A DNA stretch of 64,000 bases from Diploptera punctata (taxonomy: Eukaryota; Arthropoda; Insecta; Blattodea; Blaberidae): NCBI GenBank assembly GCA_030220185.1, contig JASPKZ010007542.1:496001-560000 (forward strand). Direction: 5' to 3'. The notes under the pieces were generated by a model. The model searched no databases. It saw only the letters and a list, made by a program, of their open reading frames with translations, and was not told where the DNA came from. The translations under genes were made by a program, and so were the position numbers. This document shows, piece by piece, positions 33,234 to 44,312 of the stretch (positions are counted from its first letter, which is position 1; each line of letters begins with the position of its first letter).

Positions 33234-33483
33234 AAGTAAAGTAACCTAAAGGATGAAATATGAGATCTTTGACACAACAATATCGGAACTTTCACGCCCA
33301 GCTTCGAATAAATTCGATATTGACTTGATCTATTACAGGGCGTCATTATATAAAATACTAATATTTGGTCTCAATTAGCAGATTCTAGTTCGACACTCGA
33401 TCTGGTCGAGTTTCGTCGTTGAGATTCTTAAAGATGTTCCATAAATCTTAGGCAAATACCAGGAGATTCGGATCACAATATAC

Positions 33484-33541
33484 TTATTCTTCTTCTTCTT
33501 CTTCTTCTTCTTCTTCTTCTTCTTCTTCTTCTTCTTCTCTT
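33484..33541 (+). repeat. (TTC)n microsatellite
   Basis: Pure TTC run next to the 3' end of a minus-strand LINE fragment, where it probably began as the element's tail repeat. Confidence 0.95.
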
Positions 33542-33965
33542 CCTTTCCAGGATTAGGTCAATGCGACCTGTTCCTGTCTCAAGTCCATCGTTTCCTAGGC
33601 CGTCCCAGAGATCTTTTTCCATGTGGTTTGTAGGTGTTGATCTTTTTGGATAATCTTGTATTGTCCATTCTGTCTAAATGTTCTTTCCATTGGTATTTGT
33701 GCTCTTCCAGTTTATCGACTATTGAAAATATCTCCAGTTCATTTCTTATTGATTCATTGTGTAATCTATCCATGCGTGTACATCCTTTTACCGATCTTAA
33801 AATTTTAATTTCAGTGGCTTGAATGTGTGAGATATATTTTTTTGTAAGTACCCATGATTCAGATCCATACAAAAAAAAACAGCTCAGCCATAATTTTATA
33901 AAACCTGAGCTGAGTTTCTCTTCGTGTCTTTCGGAGGGTTCTTTTTATGGTGCCACACATAATTT
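33542..33965 (-). pseudogene. LINE C-terminal fragment (GRPRKRW type)
   Basis: A 97-codon frame with MYGSESWVLTKKYISHIQAT, RSVKGCTRMDRLHNESIR, YQWKEHLDRMD and KRSLGRPRKRW, the usual C-terminal signature of an insect non-LTR family related to the copy at 38140-39060. RT and endonuclease are absent. Confidence 0.8.
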
Positions 33966-34013
33966 GATACTTACTTACTTACTGTTGAATGCAGGCTTTC
34001 ACGGCCGGTAATC

Positions 34014-34254
34014 ATAATGTTGAGTGATTCCGGGTTATGTGGCCGTGGTCCATAGTTGGTGTTGATACCAGACGTTTCGCCCTCAACTGCGGAGGGCATC
34101 TTCAGTGGCGAGTGCTTCTAGTAGATCTTCCGACCAGGAAACACGCCTAGAAGCACTCGCCACTGAAGATGCCCTCCGCAGTTGAGGGCGAAACGTCTGG
34201 TATCAACACCAACTATGGACCACGGCCACATAACCCGGAATCACTCAACATTAT
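34014..34254. repeat. Perfect 108-bp inverted repeat with two hammerhead-like motifs
   Basis: Arms 34014-34121 and 34147-34254 are exact complements by eye, with a 25-bp centre. Each arm carries a hammerhead-like core. In the right arm (34159-34201, plus strand) the order is helix I GCCA, core CTGAAGA, an extra T, stem II GCCCTC facing GAGGGC around a 7-nt loop, GAAA, self-complementary ACGT, C, then TGGT, which pairs with GCCA. The left arm has the mirror copy at 34067-34109 on the minus strand. The motif is typical of Penelope-like element ends. TTACTTACTTAC flanks both sides. Confidence 0.75.
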
Positions 34255-34255
34255 T

Positions 34256-34455
34256 ACTTACTTACTCACTGGCACTATCGAACCCGTAGGTTCATGACCG
34301 CGCGGATATAAGCTCTCCATACATCCCCATCCTGAGCTAATGCTTTCCAATCATTCCCTGTATAATCTACTTCCCTCAAATCATAGTTAATATAATTCTC
34401 CCACCTCATTCTTAGTCTACCAACTAGGCGTTCCCTCTGGCTTTCCTACAAGAAG
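34256..34455 (-). mobile_element. RTE-like LINE 3' end fragment
   Basis: Starts at the shared 3' terminus (TTACTTACTTACTCACTGGC) and runs through CTCCATACATCC and TAGGCGTTCCCTCTGGCTTT, then stops abruptly at 34455. Confidence 0.85.
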
Positions 34456-34730
34456 ACACGTCATTTGATATCGGTTTAATTTATTATGTATATCCCAATT
34501 GTAGCTATATGTTATATCTGAACCAAGATAGTTAAAGTGTGCTATCTGTTCTATTATTTCATTATTGATTAATATTTTTGCTCTGACTGGCACTTTGCCC
34601 TGAAAAGCGTAATTTTATTTTTTGAAGTTGAGACTTTGAGATTATAATAGATTCCTAATTGATTCAACATATAAATGGCTCTATGTAAATCATCCTCTGA
34701 CTTCTCTATAACTTAAAAAATAATCTAGGT
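34456..34730 (-). pseudogene. LINE reverse transcriptase thumb fragment
   Basis: Decayed minus-strand segment resembling the region after the catalytic box of the LINE at 38140-39060 (translations around LKVSTSKNK and ISNHIATIG). Frame changes are frequent. Confidence 0.5.
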
Positions 34731-35021
34731 CAAATCTGTGGTGGAGCGATAGTTGATGAGCTTGTTTCTCCATTCCATTTCATTTCCGGAATTTGACTTC
34801 TCACATATTATATACATTCACGTTCCACACACCACCCCAGCGGCACGACCTGTCGGGAGAGGGATTTTAACTATCCATCACACACATACTTTTTTACCAC
34901 AAAATACGTGGAACGCCTCCCCGAATGAGTGATCAGCTCAATGTTAGGGCCTCCTTCGAGACAACACAACATTAACACGAATCACACTATTCAGAACACA
35001 TATTCATACTAAATGTGGCGA
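34731..35021. other. No gene seen
   Basis: No recognised signature. Confidence 0.35.
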
Positions 35022-35195
35022 ATATAATGATGATGATTATCATGGCCAAATGATGTTTGGGAACCGTTAAGGCCCTAAACATTTCTGACATTTGTCTTAC
35101 TGATGAGGAAAACTACGAAAAAAACATCAAATAGGATACTTGTACTGGCCGGAAATCGAATCGGTGCCCGCTGAGTACGAGGCCACAACAGTGAA
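35022..35195 (-). mobile_element. Old SINE copy (head A)
   Basis: Minus-strand head with a decayed B-box (GATTTCCGGCC region), the conserved AAGACAAATGTCAGAAATGT and a damaged GGCC-body. The divergence from other copies shows greater age. Confidence 0.6.
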
Positions 35196-35526
35196 CTAAG
35201 CTTGTTTATACCAAGCAAAAATTATACAAAATTATAAGATCCTGGCCATAACGAATAAATGAATTGCTCTCTACAGATATGTAAGAAGAATAGATCAGAA
35301 ATGATTGAAATGAGATTTTTATCTCTTAAAAAATTAGATATGTAAATAAAAAATATAGAGAAATGCACAGGAAAAATATACAAATATTCAGGAAGAAACA
35401 AGCGGCAGAAAAGCGTTTTCCCCAAGACAAACGTATGAGTGAGGAGAGAGTTTTTCGGAGGAAGAAAGATAAAAGCAAGCGGGAATAAAAATAAAGATTA
35501 TTTAAAAGTGCGAATAAAGTCTACAG
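35196..35526. other. No gene seen
   Basis: A+T-rich DNA without recognisable signature. Confidence 0.4.
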
Positions 35527-35800
35527 TGTTACTTACTTACTCACTGGCACTATCGAACTCGTAGGTTCATGGCCGCGCGGACACAAGCTCTCCATACATC
35601 CCTATCCTGAGCTAATGCTATCCAATCATCCCTGTATAATCTACTTCCCTTAAATCATAGTTAATGTTATTCTCCCACCTGATTCTTGGTCTACCAACTG
35701 GGCGTTTTCCCTCTGGCTTTCCTACAAGAAGCTTCCATGCAAGTATTTCATTCCCCATACGTGCAACATGTCCTGGGGTAATCTACGAGACTTAACTGTG
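35527..35800 (-). mobile_element. RTE-like LINE 3' end fragment
   Basis: Starts at the shared 3' terminus TTACTTACTTACTCACTGGC and continues through the basic C-terminal region to TCTACGAGACTTAACTGTG near 35800, with a small internal deletion after CATGTCCTG. Confidence 0.85.
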
Positions 35801-36423
35801 TTAGCTAAATATAATTATTTTATATTATTTTAAAATCTAGACCTATGAGGGAATCGGAAGAAAAATTGTATTAACTAATTCTTTGTGCTTATATCGTAAG
35901 CGAGTGAAATGAATATATAAACAAGCAAAATAAATTAATTTAAATACCGTATTAAAACATTACATTGTCCCAATTGACATTATGTGAATCATTATAATTG
36001 CAAATAAATTTAATTAAAATAATTCAATGCATAAGAAGCCTGGTATTTGACATTCAAATCACTTCTCGCAGCACAAAAGCTCACTAATTTAATTAAACTG
36101 ACGCAGTCTTACAATCAATTTACACTACACTACAATTTGATCCAAATGTCAATCACCACTCTCTATGACATTCTACCTTCAGTACCCCTTTTACTTCTCT
36201 GATAACCAACAATATATTCGCTGATTGTACGGGAAAACGTTCACTGTGTTTACAACTAAAACAAGTTTGGGGAAAAGAAACATATGTATTTAATCTAAGA
36301 ATTAAGGACTTGCTTCTTTTTTTTTTTGTTTTGGTTGGGGACATATAAACGTCTAATAATTACCAACGATCACGACATGCGAATATGTGCAATGTGCGGG
36401 ACCTTTGAAGACGATAAATATGA
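35801..36423. other. No gene seen
   Basis: A+T-rich DNA without recognisable features. Confidence 0.4.
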
Positions 36424-36696
36424 TTGCAGCTTTACTAGGAAAATTGTGGGTGTGGTAGCTTCCCGTTGCTTTTCACACCGGTGAAGGATGATGATGATAA
36501 TGAGAAAGATGATAATGATGATGATCATATGATTTCGGGGACCGTTTGGGCCTTAAAGTTTTCCTGACATTTGTCTTACAGGTGAGGAAAAATCCCGAAA
36601 AAAAACCTCACCCAGAAAAACTGCCCCGACCGGGGATCGAACCCGGGCCCGCTGCGTGACAAGGCAGCACGCTACCTCGAGACCACAGCGGTGGAC
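36424..36696 (-). mobile_element. tRNA-derived SINE (head A, tail 2), minus strand
   Basis: Minus-strand head starting GTCCACCGCTGTGGTCTCGA near 36696 with an intact B-box GGTTCGATCCCC, the GGCCCAAACGGTCCCCGAAA body and the CACCGGTGTGAAAAGCAACG tail. A TA run (36697-36722) lies directly beside its head. Confidence 0.85.
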
Positions 36697-36723
36697 ATAT
36701 ATATATATATATATATATATATT

Positions 36724-36898
36724 AGAGAAATGTAACGATTTGGAATGTTGGAGGCGTCGGCTGGTGCCGGAAGTATTTCTAAATTCAAATCGTGAAAGGT
36801 TGGCATGTTACGGCTTAATGGCAAACCCTGAAAATTGGATAAACGTGGGTAAATTTTTGGACAAATATGCGGAAAATAAAAACAACACTAATTCGTGA
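36724..36898 (+). CDS. Unrecognised open segment, possible terminal exon
   Basis: After a TA tract ending TATTAG, a frame reads EKCNDLECWRRRLVPEVFLN and then LACYGLMANPENWINVGKFL before a TGA. The TGA overlaps an AATAAA-type hexamer (GAATAAATATAT at 36896). Composition is protein-like and free of repeats. The layout (AG acceptor, short frame, stop, polyadenylation-like signal) fits a last exon, but I recognise no family and cannot see other exons. Confidence 0.2.
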
Positions 36899-37344
36899 AT
36901 AAATATATATGTAAGCAAAATTTAATATCATTAATACTTAATAACTTTATGTAACCTAATTAATGTATAATTAATATGTATTGTTATCTATTGTGCTTAT
37001 TTTGTGCATTTTATATTATTACTAGGTGATTGGTTTATTGATGCGGACTGTCAATAGCATGTACTGTAAGGCTTGCTGCCCATGCGACCCATTTTCGATA
37101 AATAACATTGTATGTATTTACTTCTCTCTTGTCTTCTTAGAATGAATTCAAAATTTCTTCCGAAAAAAACTCATGAAGTTCCAGTTGCCAACCTAATCGA
37201 TTTATTTTATGTTTTTTTTTTTTGTATGTTAAACCTAGAGGCACTGTTATTTTCTTGCATTCTCCACAATCGGAGTGGTCTTTTCATCATGGCTGTTCGT
37301 ATCATTTGGTTTATTACTGAAGTTCGATGTTTCTTCGAGACCAT
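36899..37344. other. No gene seen
   Basis: A+T-rich DNA; short frames without domains. Confidence 0.35.
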
Positions 37345-37625
37345 ATCACTAACTAACTCACTGACACTATCAAACCTGTAGGTTCTTGGCCGCGCGGACA
37401 TAAGCTCTCCATACATCCCTATCCTGAGTCAATGTTTTCCAACATAAGCTCTCCATATATCCCTATCCCGAAACAATGTTTTCCAATCATCCCCTGTATA
37501 ACCTACCTCCCTCAAATCATAGTTAATCTTATTCTCCCACCTCATTCGTTGTCTACCAACTGGGCGTTTTCCCTCTGGTTTTCCTACAGGAAGCTTCCAT
37601 GCACGTATTTCATTCACCATTCGTC
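37345..37625 (-). mobile_element. RTE-like LINE 3' fragment with a 45-bp internal duplication
   Basis: Same 3' terminus as the other copies (ACTAACTAACTCACTGACAC). The words CATAAGCTCTCCATA and AATGTTTTCCAA occur twice, about 45 bp apart. Minus-strand frames include GKPEGKRPVGRQRMRWE. Confidence 0.8.
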
Positions 37626-37727
37626 AAGAACATATCACTGGCATTCCATATCAATTTATTTCAATATATAGTCCTAATGGATTTGGAGAAAAAAGCTACA
37701 TGACGCGATTAGCAAAGGGGGCCCTTG

Positions 37728-38032
37728 GCCAACCACTCGGCAGCTGGTCTCACACCCACATGCTTTAATTACAGAAGTGGAAGATCATGTAGACAGTATG
37801 GGTGCGACTCTGGTCAGCTTGTCGGGTCCCCAGTAGTTATAGCCGATTTTCTTAACCTGGAGTCGCTACTTAATGTAAATACCCAAATTCCGCATTATTC
37901 TTGGTGCGCAGTGGACCCATACTTGCTCAAATCCCATGAGAAAATGTATTCCCTATGGGGACTCGAAGAAGCGCAAGTCTGGTAGCTCTGCAACAAGGTA
38001 TCATGCCCTAAACCGCTCGGTTGCGGCGCAGG
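37728..38032 (-). mobile_element. tRNA-derived SINE (family GCCGTAGCCAAGCGG), diverged
   Basis: Matches the 32925-33233 SINE over its length with many substitutions. The minus-strand head reads GCGCCGCAACCGAGCGGTTT and the B-box is degraded (CTTCGAGTCCCC). Confidence 0.65.
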
Positions 38033-38139
38033 ACAATTTGGAGTAAGGAGACTAAAAACATGAGTAGGCCTCTATGGTTTACGGATGGTCAAGCGAGATT
38101 CTGCATTTTATGCCCCACACTCTCATCCCTAGTTCTATT

Positions 38140-39060
38140 ATAACAACATCATTATCATCAACAACAAGGATTAAGCCCAATGGCCTGTTCCGATCTCACA
38201 ACAGGTCGAATTGGTCCTTCCATCTCTTCAATGGTCTTCCCAACAATCTTCTCCCTTTTTGGTTTATAATTATACATTCTTCTTGGTATGCGCTGTTCAT
38301 TCATTCGTAATACGTGCTGAAGGTAAGCATTTTGATAGTATTTTATTTTTTCACAGAGATTAAAGTGTTGTTCTTATATCTTCATTTTTCTTTTTATCGA
38401 TCCTTTGGTATCCTGCTATTGCTCCCAACATCTTTACTTCTGCAGCCTCTATTTGTTTACTATCAGCCTTTGTTAATGTCCAAGTTTCACATCCATAAGA
38501 TAAGAGATGGAACTGCCAATACTTTGTAAAATTTTAAAATAGTTTTCTTTTCTAGTTTTATTCAATAAAATACGTATAATTGTGCCACATAGATAATTGA
38601 ATCGTTGTATTTTAGTGTGTTTATCTAAATTTCTGTCATTACCTAAATGACATCCCAAATAATTAAAATTCAGAACTTGGTCTATAAGTACATAGTTTAT
38701 CATTATTTTTGTTCTTATTTCATATTTTCCTTTCAGAGCTAATAGTTTTGTTTTAGATGTAAATATTCTTAAATTGTATTTTAGAGATATATTATTTAAA
38801 GTATAAAGGAATTGTTGTAAAGCATTTTCTGATGCTGTCATTATTACTTGAACGTCTGCAAAAAGCAGAGTTGCCAATACACTATTTATATTAATTTGTT
38901 CTTGCCATTCATTTATGACATGATCCAAGTATAAATTAAATAATACTGGTGACAACGGACACCCTTGTCTTACTCCCTGGTTTATTTCTATTTTTTGTTT
39001 ACTAATTTTATCTCCGCAGCTATTTTTAAATTTGTTACTCTATATAGAATCTGAATGGCT
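38140..39060 (-). mobile_element. LINE fragment (RT thumb to C-terminus)
   Basis: Minus-strand non-LTR element, 5'-truncated near 39060. A 160-codon frame (38473-38955) reads MSPVLFNLYLDHVINEWQEQ (after RQGCPL in the preceding sequence), then TLLFADVQVIMTASENALQQ. The catalytic box is FADV instead of FADD, so it is dead. KTKLLALKGKYEIRTKI and FNYLGCHLG follow. Downstream 38150-38470 holds the C-terminal tail in other frames, ending near ATCATCAACAACAAGG. Confidence 0.8.
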
Positions 39061-39590
39061 CTTATATTACTATGACAACCCGATGGGTAATAGTAATAAC
39101 TCATTGGCACTTCATATCCGGAAATTCATGAACCTCATACATTTATAGGCGTACTAAGTTAATATTAATTAATTCACTTTCCTGAGATCATGTTTAATTA
39201 TATTCTTGCTTGGTCTATCTACTGAGGACTTTCACAATGGTTTCCCTACAACAATTTGCTATTACACTTTTTCATTCCCCATTCGTGTCACGTGTCCTCC
39301 CCATCTGAGTTTACGAGACATAATTGTTCTTATCACAGCGGGTTTCTCATAAAGTTATTGTAGCTGTTACAAGTTTTCTGTCCATCGTTCTACTCGCCTC
39401 TCTTTGGTTTAAAAATGTTCCTAAACTGCTAAAACCTTTATTACGAGTATTTGGATGTGTTATTTTCTTCTCCCTCGATGTAAAGAACTATGTAACTAGA
39501 CGAATCACCGTTCTACATATTTTAACTTTTACAGAGCAATTGGAATGCAAGCCCCTTTAATGAATAATAAGCATATATTTCCAGAGTTCA
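39061..39590 (-). mobile_element. Old RTE-like LINE fragment
   Basis: Heavily diverged copy of the RTE 3' region. CTCATTGGCACTTCATATCC, CATTCCCCATTCGTGTCACG, GTTTACGAGAC and CCTCTCTTTGGTTTAAAAAT can be matched in order to the copy at 27371. Confidence 0.65.
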
Positions 39591-40020
39591 ATGAGCAATG
39601 AGCTTTGTTAAGAAAATTATGATTATATCGATTTTAAGGCAACAACCTAAAATCAAATCCAAAAATTATAATTAAACGCAGGGATCCCAGATAAAGTACA
39701 CAGCAAATACATGTAAGTATGGCGTACAATATGCCAACTGTAGAAAACAACATGAATATTACTTGAGAATATATATTTAATAAATGTTCTTCTACCAAAT
39801 TAAAATGTTTTACTCACTCAATTAAAACAAGACGTTAAGGATGAAAAATACATCAATGAATTAGTACATGTATGTAAGTTTTATTTATTATAATCTACCA
39901 GTAACTCTATTGGCGATTATAACTTATCTCTCTGCCAGCTATGGTATGTGAACTATACTAGTGCGACAACCACAAAATACTAATATTGAATATTTTATTA
40001 AATAATAAATATTTTTCGGA
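39591..40020. other. No gene seen
   Basis: A+T-rich DNA without recognisable features. Confidence 0.4.
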
Positions 40021-40350
40021 AGTCCACCGCTGTGCTGTCGGGGTAGCGTGTTGCCTTGTCACGCAGTGGGCCGGGTTCGATTCCCGGTCGGAACAAGCTT
40101 CCTCAGTGATGTTTTTTCGGAGTTTTCCCTGTAAGACAAATGTCAGGTCTCCGAACATCATCTGGCCGTTAACATATTCATTAAATTTGGGATTAAGACC
40201 TCTCCTAGCGCATCATTATCGCCATCATCACCTACCATATATTATCTGAGCAGCGTAACTCCGCCTTGCAGGCGCCCCGAGCTCAGAAGTGGGTTACAAT
40301 AACGCCATGCCAAGTGAGAATACTAGAATGTTGAAATAACAACATGGTGG
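40021..40350 (+). mobile_element. tRNA-derived SINE (head A, tail 1)
   Basis: Head GTCCACCGCTGTGCTGTCGG, B-box GGTTCGATTCCC, body AGACAAATGTCAGGTCTCCG, then the CGCCTTGCAGGCGCCCCGAG tail and an end near GGTGGCAATGAATTTAAAAA. Confidence 0.8.
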
Positions 40351-40369
40351 CAATGAATTTAAAAAATCT

Positions 40370-40471
40370 GTTTAATTCCTCTCTGCATCTCATTCCTGCT
40401 TCTAATTATTGTTTCTAGGTATTTGAATTCTATCACTTTTACAAAATGTCTTGTTAAGTGACCATTTCCAC
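40370..40471 (-). mobile_element. Short RTE-like LINE fragment
   Basis: Matches the minus-strand RTE near 27,940-28,060 (TTTAATTCCTCTCTGCATCT, TTCTAGGTATTTGAATTC). Confidence 0.7.
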
Positions 40472-40650
40472 TAATTACGGAAATGAGTACCAGACGCCTG
40501 TTCTGGGGGTAAAGGCGGCCGTCACGCAGGGCTGACAACCCGGCTGACATAAAGTGCCGATTGTCTAGAAAAAGTGGGAGCCTTAACCTCCTACTACCCC
40601 AAGGGCCTCCTGAGGCCTGTCGTGGGATCACTTTACTTTACTTTACAATA
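40472..40650 (+). mobile_element. SINE 3' part (GGGGCACGCC family)
   Basis: Starts inside the family at TTACGGAAATGAGTACCAGA and runs to the 3' end (GGATCACTTTACTTTACTTT). The tRNA-like head is missing. Confidence 0.85.
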
Positions 40651-40924
40651 TATTATTTTGACTCCCAGCCCCAGCTTGTTACTACGTATTATGTAATTGT
40701 GTATATTGTGTTGACTTTTATTATCCCCACACTATCGCCTAGTAACAGGCTACTACATCATCATTAGCTGATTAATACAATTGAGTCGCGCGCCCTCTTT
40801 ATCCTCGATGACACAAAATTGAGTAGGCAAACCCAAAACTTAAAGATCATAGATTCTAAATTTATTTATTTATTTATAAACAGGTTTATATTGCAATATA
40901 ACATCTCCCTGTGCCCAAAGCGTT

Positions 40925-41420
40925 TTAAATGTTTAACTTCTTTCTCCATTCTTCTCTATCTTCCCATTCCATTTCTTCCATATCTATCTTTATATCTCTT
41001 CTTATATCTTCCATCCATATAAATCTAGGTCGACATCTCTTCCCTTTCCCAGGTGGAATCCATTCCAACGCTTTTCTAGATAATATTGTATCTGGAATTC
41101 TACGTATATTGCCATAATATTATCTATAACATTTGTATCTCACAAAGTATAATTTTAAATTTTGGATTTTCATTTGTTGTCTCCATTCACTTGTCTGTTC
41201 ATCTCTATTTGCGCCAAAAATTTTCCAAATGACTTTGTTATCAAATTCTCGTAATATTCTTCCCTTTCTTAAAGTAAGATTCCATGTTTCGCATCCATAT
41301 AATATAATTGGGAGAATAACATTTCTATATTTTTTCAGTTTAATGTTTTTAAAAGGAGTTGGGACGATAAGAATACCTGTAATACATAATAGCTTGCATT
41401 CCCATAATTGGACGCGATAT
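40925..41420 (-). pseudogene. Two LINE C-terminal fragments
   Basis: 40925-41115 has the minus-strand KGKRCRPRFIWMEDI-like basic tail of a non-LTR element. 41170-41420 matches the RTE family (CTCCATTCACTTGTCTGTTC, TTTTCAGTTTAATGTTTTTA). Both are frame-broken. Confidence 0.6.
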
Positions 41421-42339
41421 ACAATAACCGGCTAAACGCCATTTAAAAAATGAGATTTTGGTGTCATCTGTTGCACTGGCTCGTGAAGTAAGTGTACGCA
41501 CAGCACACTTTCAGCGCCAAATCTTTAAATGTAGCCTTATTATTAAAGAAAAATATAAATGCCATCCAGTCCTATCAGAGATTCTACGTTTTGCAACAAA
41601 CGGCTATGAAACTAGATCTTCATAAATACTACTCAAAATTTTGCATCATTCCCTTAGCACCAAATGTTCTCGCTCTTATATTGTTGATGCATACCTGAGT
41701 ATTGTTGGTTTGGCGCTACAATAAATAGTGCAGATTGTCAACTCAGTGTGATGTTTTAAGTTATAATGATATCCAGAGCTCAGAAAATTTTAGGTAGGCT
41801 ATGGTTTGTAAGAACTACCCTGAAAATGGAAAGACATCTTCTGCCTCACTGCAGGTACCTATGTAAGAGTTTTATTTGTTTTGTGAATCATATATTTTTC
41901 GTACATAAAGTTCATATGCTCCTATTTTGTAAATATAGATGAAAAAATCAGGAGCTTGTCAATTAAAAAGTCATTGTAATAGGCGACGCAGTAGGAGATC
42001 CACTGTTCATCAATTAATAAAATCCATTCTATTTTTTGTGAGATGAAAAGTGTATATTTTTTCTATTTTTTGTATGGTAGTTTTAATATGTATAAATTTA
42101 CAATATGAATAATGAATATTAAAAAATGAGATAAATTATTTGTGTTATTTACTGTTGTTCCCCCTTAATATTGTTTACAGTTACATAAGCATATTATTAG
42201 TCATGTATGTGTCTTTTAAAAACGTATTATTGTTCTAAATAAAAATTTAGTATGCGAGTTGATGAATGTCTATTGATATGTTTTACTCTAACGAATAAAA
42301 AAAATTGATGTCACAAAATTGTTACAGCATACCTGTTTT
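41421..42339. other. No gene seen
   Basis: A+T-rich DNA without recognised signature. Confidence 0.4.
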
Positions 42340-42560
42340 TTTTTGTGTACTGTAATAGTATATGAATAAATTGGATTCATTTAGAAAACATTATTCATTT
42401 AACACGGACATTTTATGGTACAATATGTATTACAAAACAATATAACATCAAAAATAAGTGTATTTTATGGTACAATATGTATTACAAAACACTACAACAT
42501 ATCAAAAATAAGTGTATTGTGCATAGGAACACTACTAATATTATACAATATTTTACATCA
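42340..42560 (+). repeat. Fragment related to the PIF/Harbinger-like arm, with a local duplication
   Basis: TTTTTTTTGTGTACTGTAAT, AATAAATTGGATTCATTTAG and AAAACATTATTCATTTAA parallel 18,830-18,900 of the 3.6 kb palindrome. A 52-bp unit beginning TATTTTATGGTACAATATGT is then repeated once in tandem. Confidence 0.5.
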
Positions 42561-42890
42561 ACGGTGTTTACGCGTTACTTTAACGCTTGGCTGATTGATA
42601 CATAATAAAATAACCCACTCTAATACGCATCATCAGTGTAAACGCCCTCTCGCGGCGTTTAACTGAATGATGCAGAACGATTATAACACCATTATCATTA
42701 CGTCGAAGTGAAATATTGACCGTTAAAATAGATATATTTTTTTTACGCATACAGTACGAATCAATTTATACAAAAATGTTTAATAAGCGATTATCAAGTC
42801 AGATATAATTAAACAGCTCTTAATAGAGTTTTTTCATTTATTTCAGGATTGTTTCTGTTATTTACACAGGTATCCTCAACCAAAATATAC
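42561..42890. other. No gene seen
   Basis: No recognised signature. Confidence 0.35.
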
Positions 42891-42894
42891 ATTT

Positions 42895-43110
42895 TTTTTC
42901 TTCCCCACTTCCCAGTCTTGCGTGTCGGCTTCTGACACATTTCTCTTCTTCACGTTGTCTTGAATTCCCTTTTCCACGTTGACTTTGGTCTACCACGTTT
43001 CCCTTTTCCAGGAGGTATCCATTTCAATACCTCTTTGTTAGTTTCTGCATTCCTTCTTCTCATTATATTTCCATACCACCTTCTTTGGATTTCTTCAATT
43101 CATTGCGATC
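42895..43110 (-). pseudogene. LINE C-terminal tail (GKRGRPKSTW type)
   Basis: Minus-strand translation gives RRWYGNIMRR, then KEVLKWIPPGKGKRGRPKST, the usual basic tail of insect LINEs. No RT is present. Confidence 0.65.
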
Positions 43111-43534
43111 CCAAGTCCGATTGAGAAAGGGACGAGGGGGAGGAGTAAAACCTTGATAAAAATCTTGGTTCAGCCGATCCGGCTGTTATAGTACATTGTG
43201 AGAATCCCTAGCCAGGGTTACGGTGAAGACTCCAACGGCGGATGCAGCAGAGTAGGAGATCTACGGTATGGTGCAGACGGCGGATGAGGCAATAGAAGGT
43301 GGATCAGACTCTTAGCTGCAGTGAAAGCAACTGATCTATAGTAGACTCCATAAAAAAGTATCTGGTCCTCATACATTGTAAAAAAATGCTAAAAAACCAA
43401 AATATATGGCCTCGGATAGGAATGGCTGAGTTCAAAACAATAGAAGGATAAAAAGGTAATAGCACGCAAGGTAGTCAAAGAGTTGAAATGAGAGGGAAAA
43501 AATAACACAGTTTAAAACGTAAAAAAAAACATTA
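43111..43534. other. No gene seen; flank of the left retroelement
   Basis: No recognised coding or mobile signature. It ends at the AACT target duplication (43535-43538). Confidence 0.4.
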
Positions 43535-43538
43535 AACT

Positions 43539-44266
43539 TGTAATATCTGGGTGGTCGATTCCTTCTATAATTATAAGGATTATTTTTAAAGTATAAATAA
43601 TAATCAAAATAAGTAAGAGTTGTGTCAGGAGGTGAAGATCGTCTTGAAGTTCTAGTAGATATCTGTAAATTTATAGATTAGGAATCAACCCCAGGAATTC
43701 TTCGGAAATGTGGTTAGTAGATAGGATTAAACCTAACTATAAGAAGACACAGCGGAGCAGTAGTGAGAAACAAACAGACTTTAATACAAAAAAACGTGAG
43801 ACAGGGTATCGGTAACACCGATGAAAAAAAACTGTCTAACTTACAATCATAAGTTTCATACATATATACCAGTTGAGTAATGACGTAGTTACAATGTATA
43901 CGTGAGAATCAATTTGGTTGTATTGTACATGTAACCAGATTCTCCCTTTCTGAAAAGCATATTGAATGCGCTTAACCTATGACCTTTTAAAAGCTAAGTC
44001 ATCATTAGGTAAGACTACCTATTGTGTAACAATCCCTTATACTGCATGACTTTTCCAAATAACTACAAAGGTAATACCTATTTAAATATTCATGACAGAA
44101 TTCTTTAAAATCATTCTTCAGCATATTTTAACAAAAAGATCAATTAGGTCAATAATTGTGTTAATTTAGGACAGTCATACATTATAATGAATGTTCATAT
44201 TATAAAATATATATATATTATGATATACTTCAATATATATTATGATATACTTCAATATATATTACA
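43539..44266 (-). repeat. 3' LTR of the left element
   Basis: 728 bp, TGTAAT...ATTACA ends. Contains, in element orientation, two direct repeats with TATATTGAAGTATATCATAA at the start. By eye it matches the 5' LTR at 51394-52121 without a difference. Confidence 0.95.
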
Positions 44267-44280
44267 CTCTTCCCCCTATA
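44267..44280 (-). promoter_or_regulatory. Polypurine tract, left element
   Basis: Minus-strand TATAGGGGGAAGAG immediately before the 3' LTR. This is the expected primer for plus-strand DNA synthesis. Confidence 0.85.
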
Positions 44281-44312
44281 GAAAGTTTTGAATTACATAA
44301 TTCGAAACTTTA

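Noticed and set aside
37112..37381. 89-codon frame before the RTE fragment
   Set aside because: Hydrophobic chance frame in A+T-rich DNA that runs into the antisense of a LINE tail; no motif.
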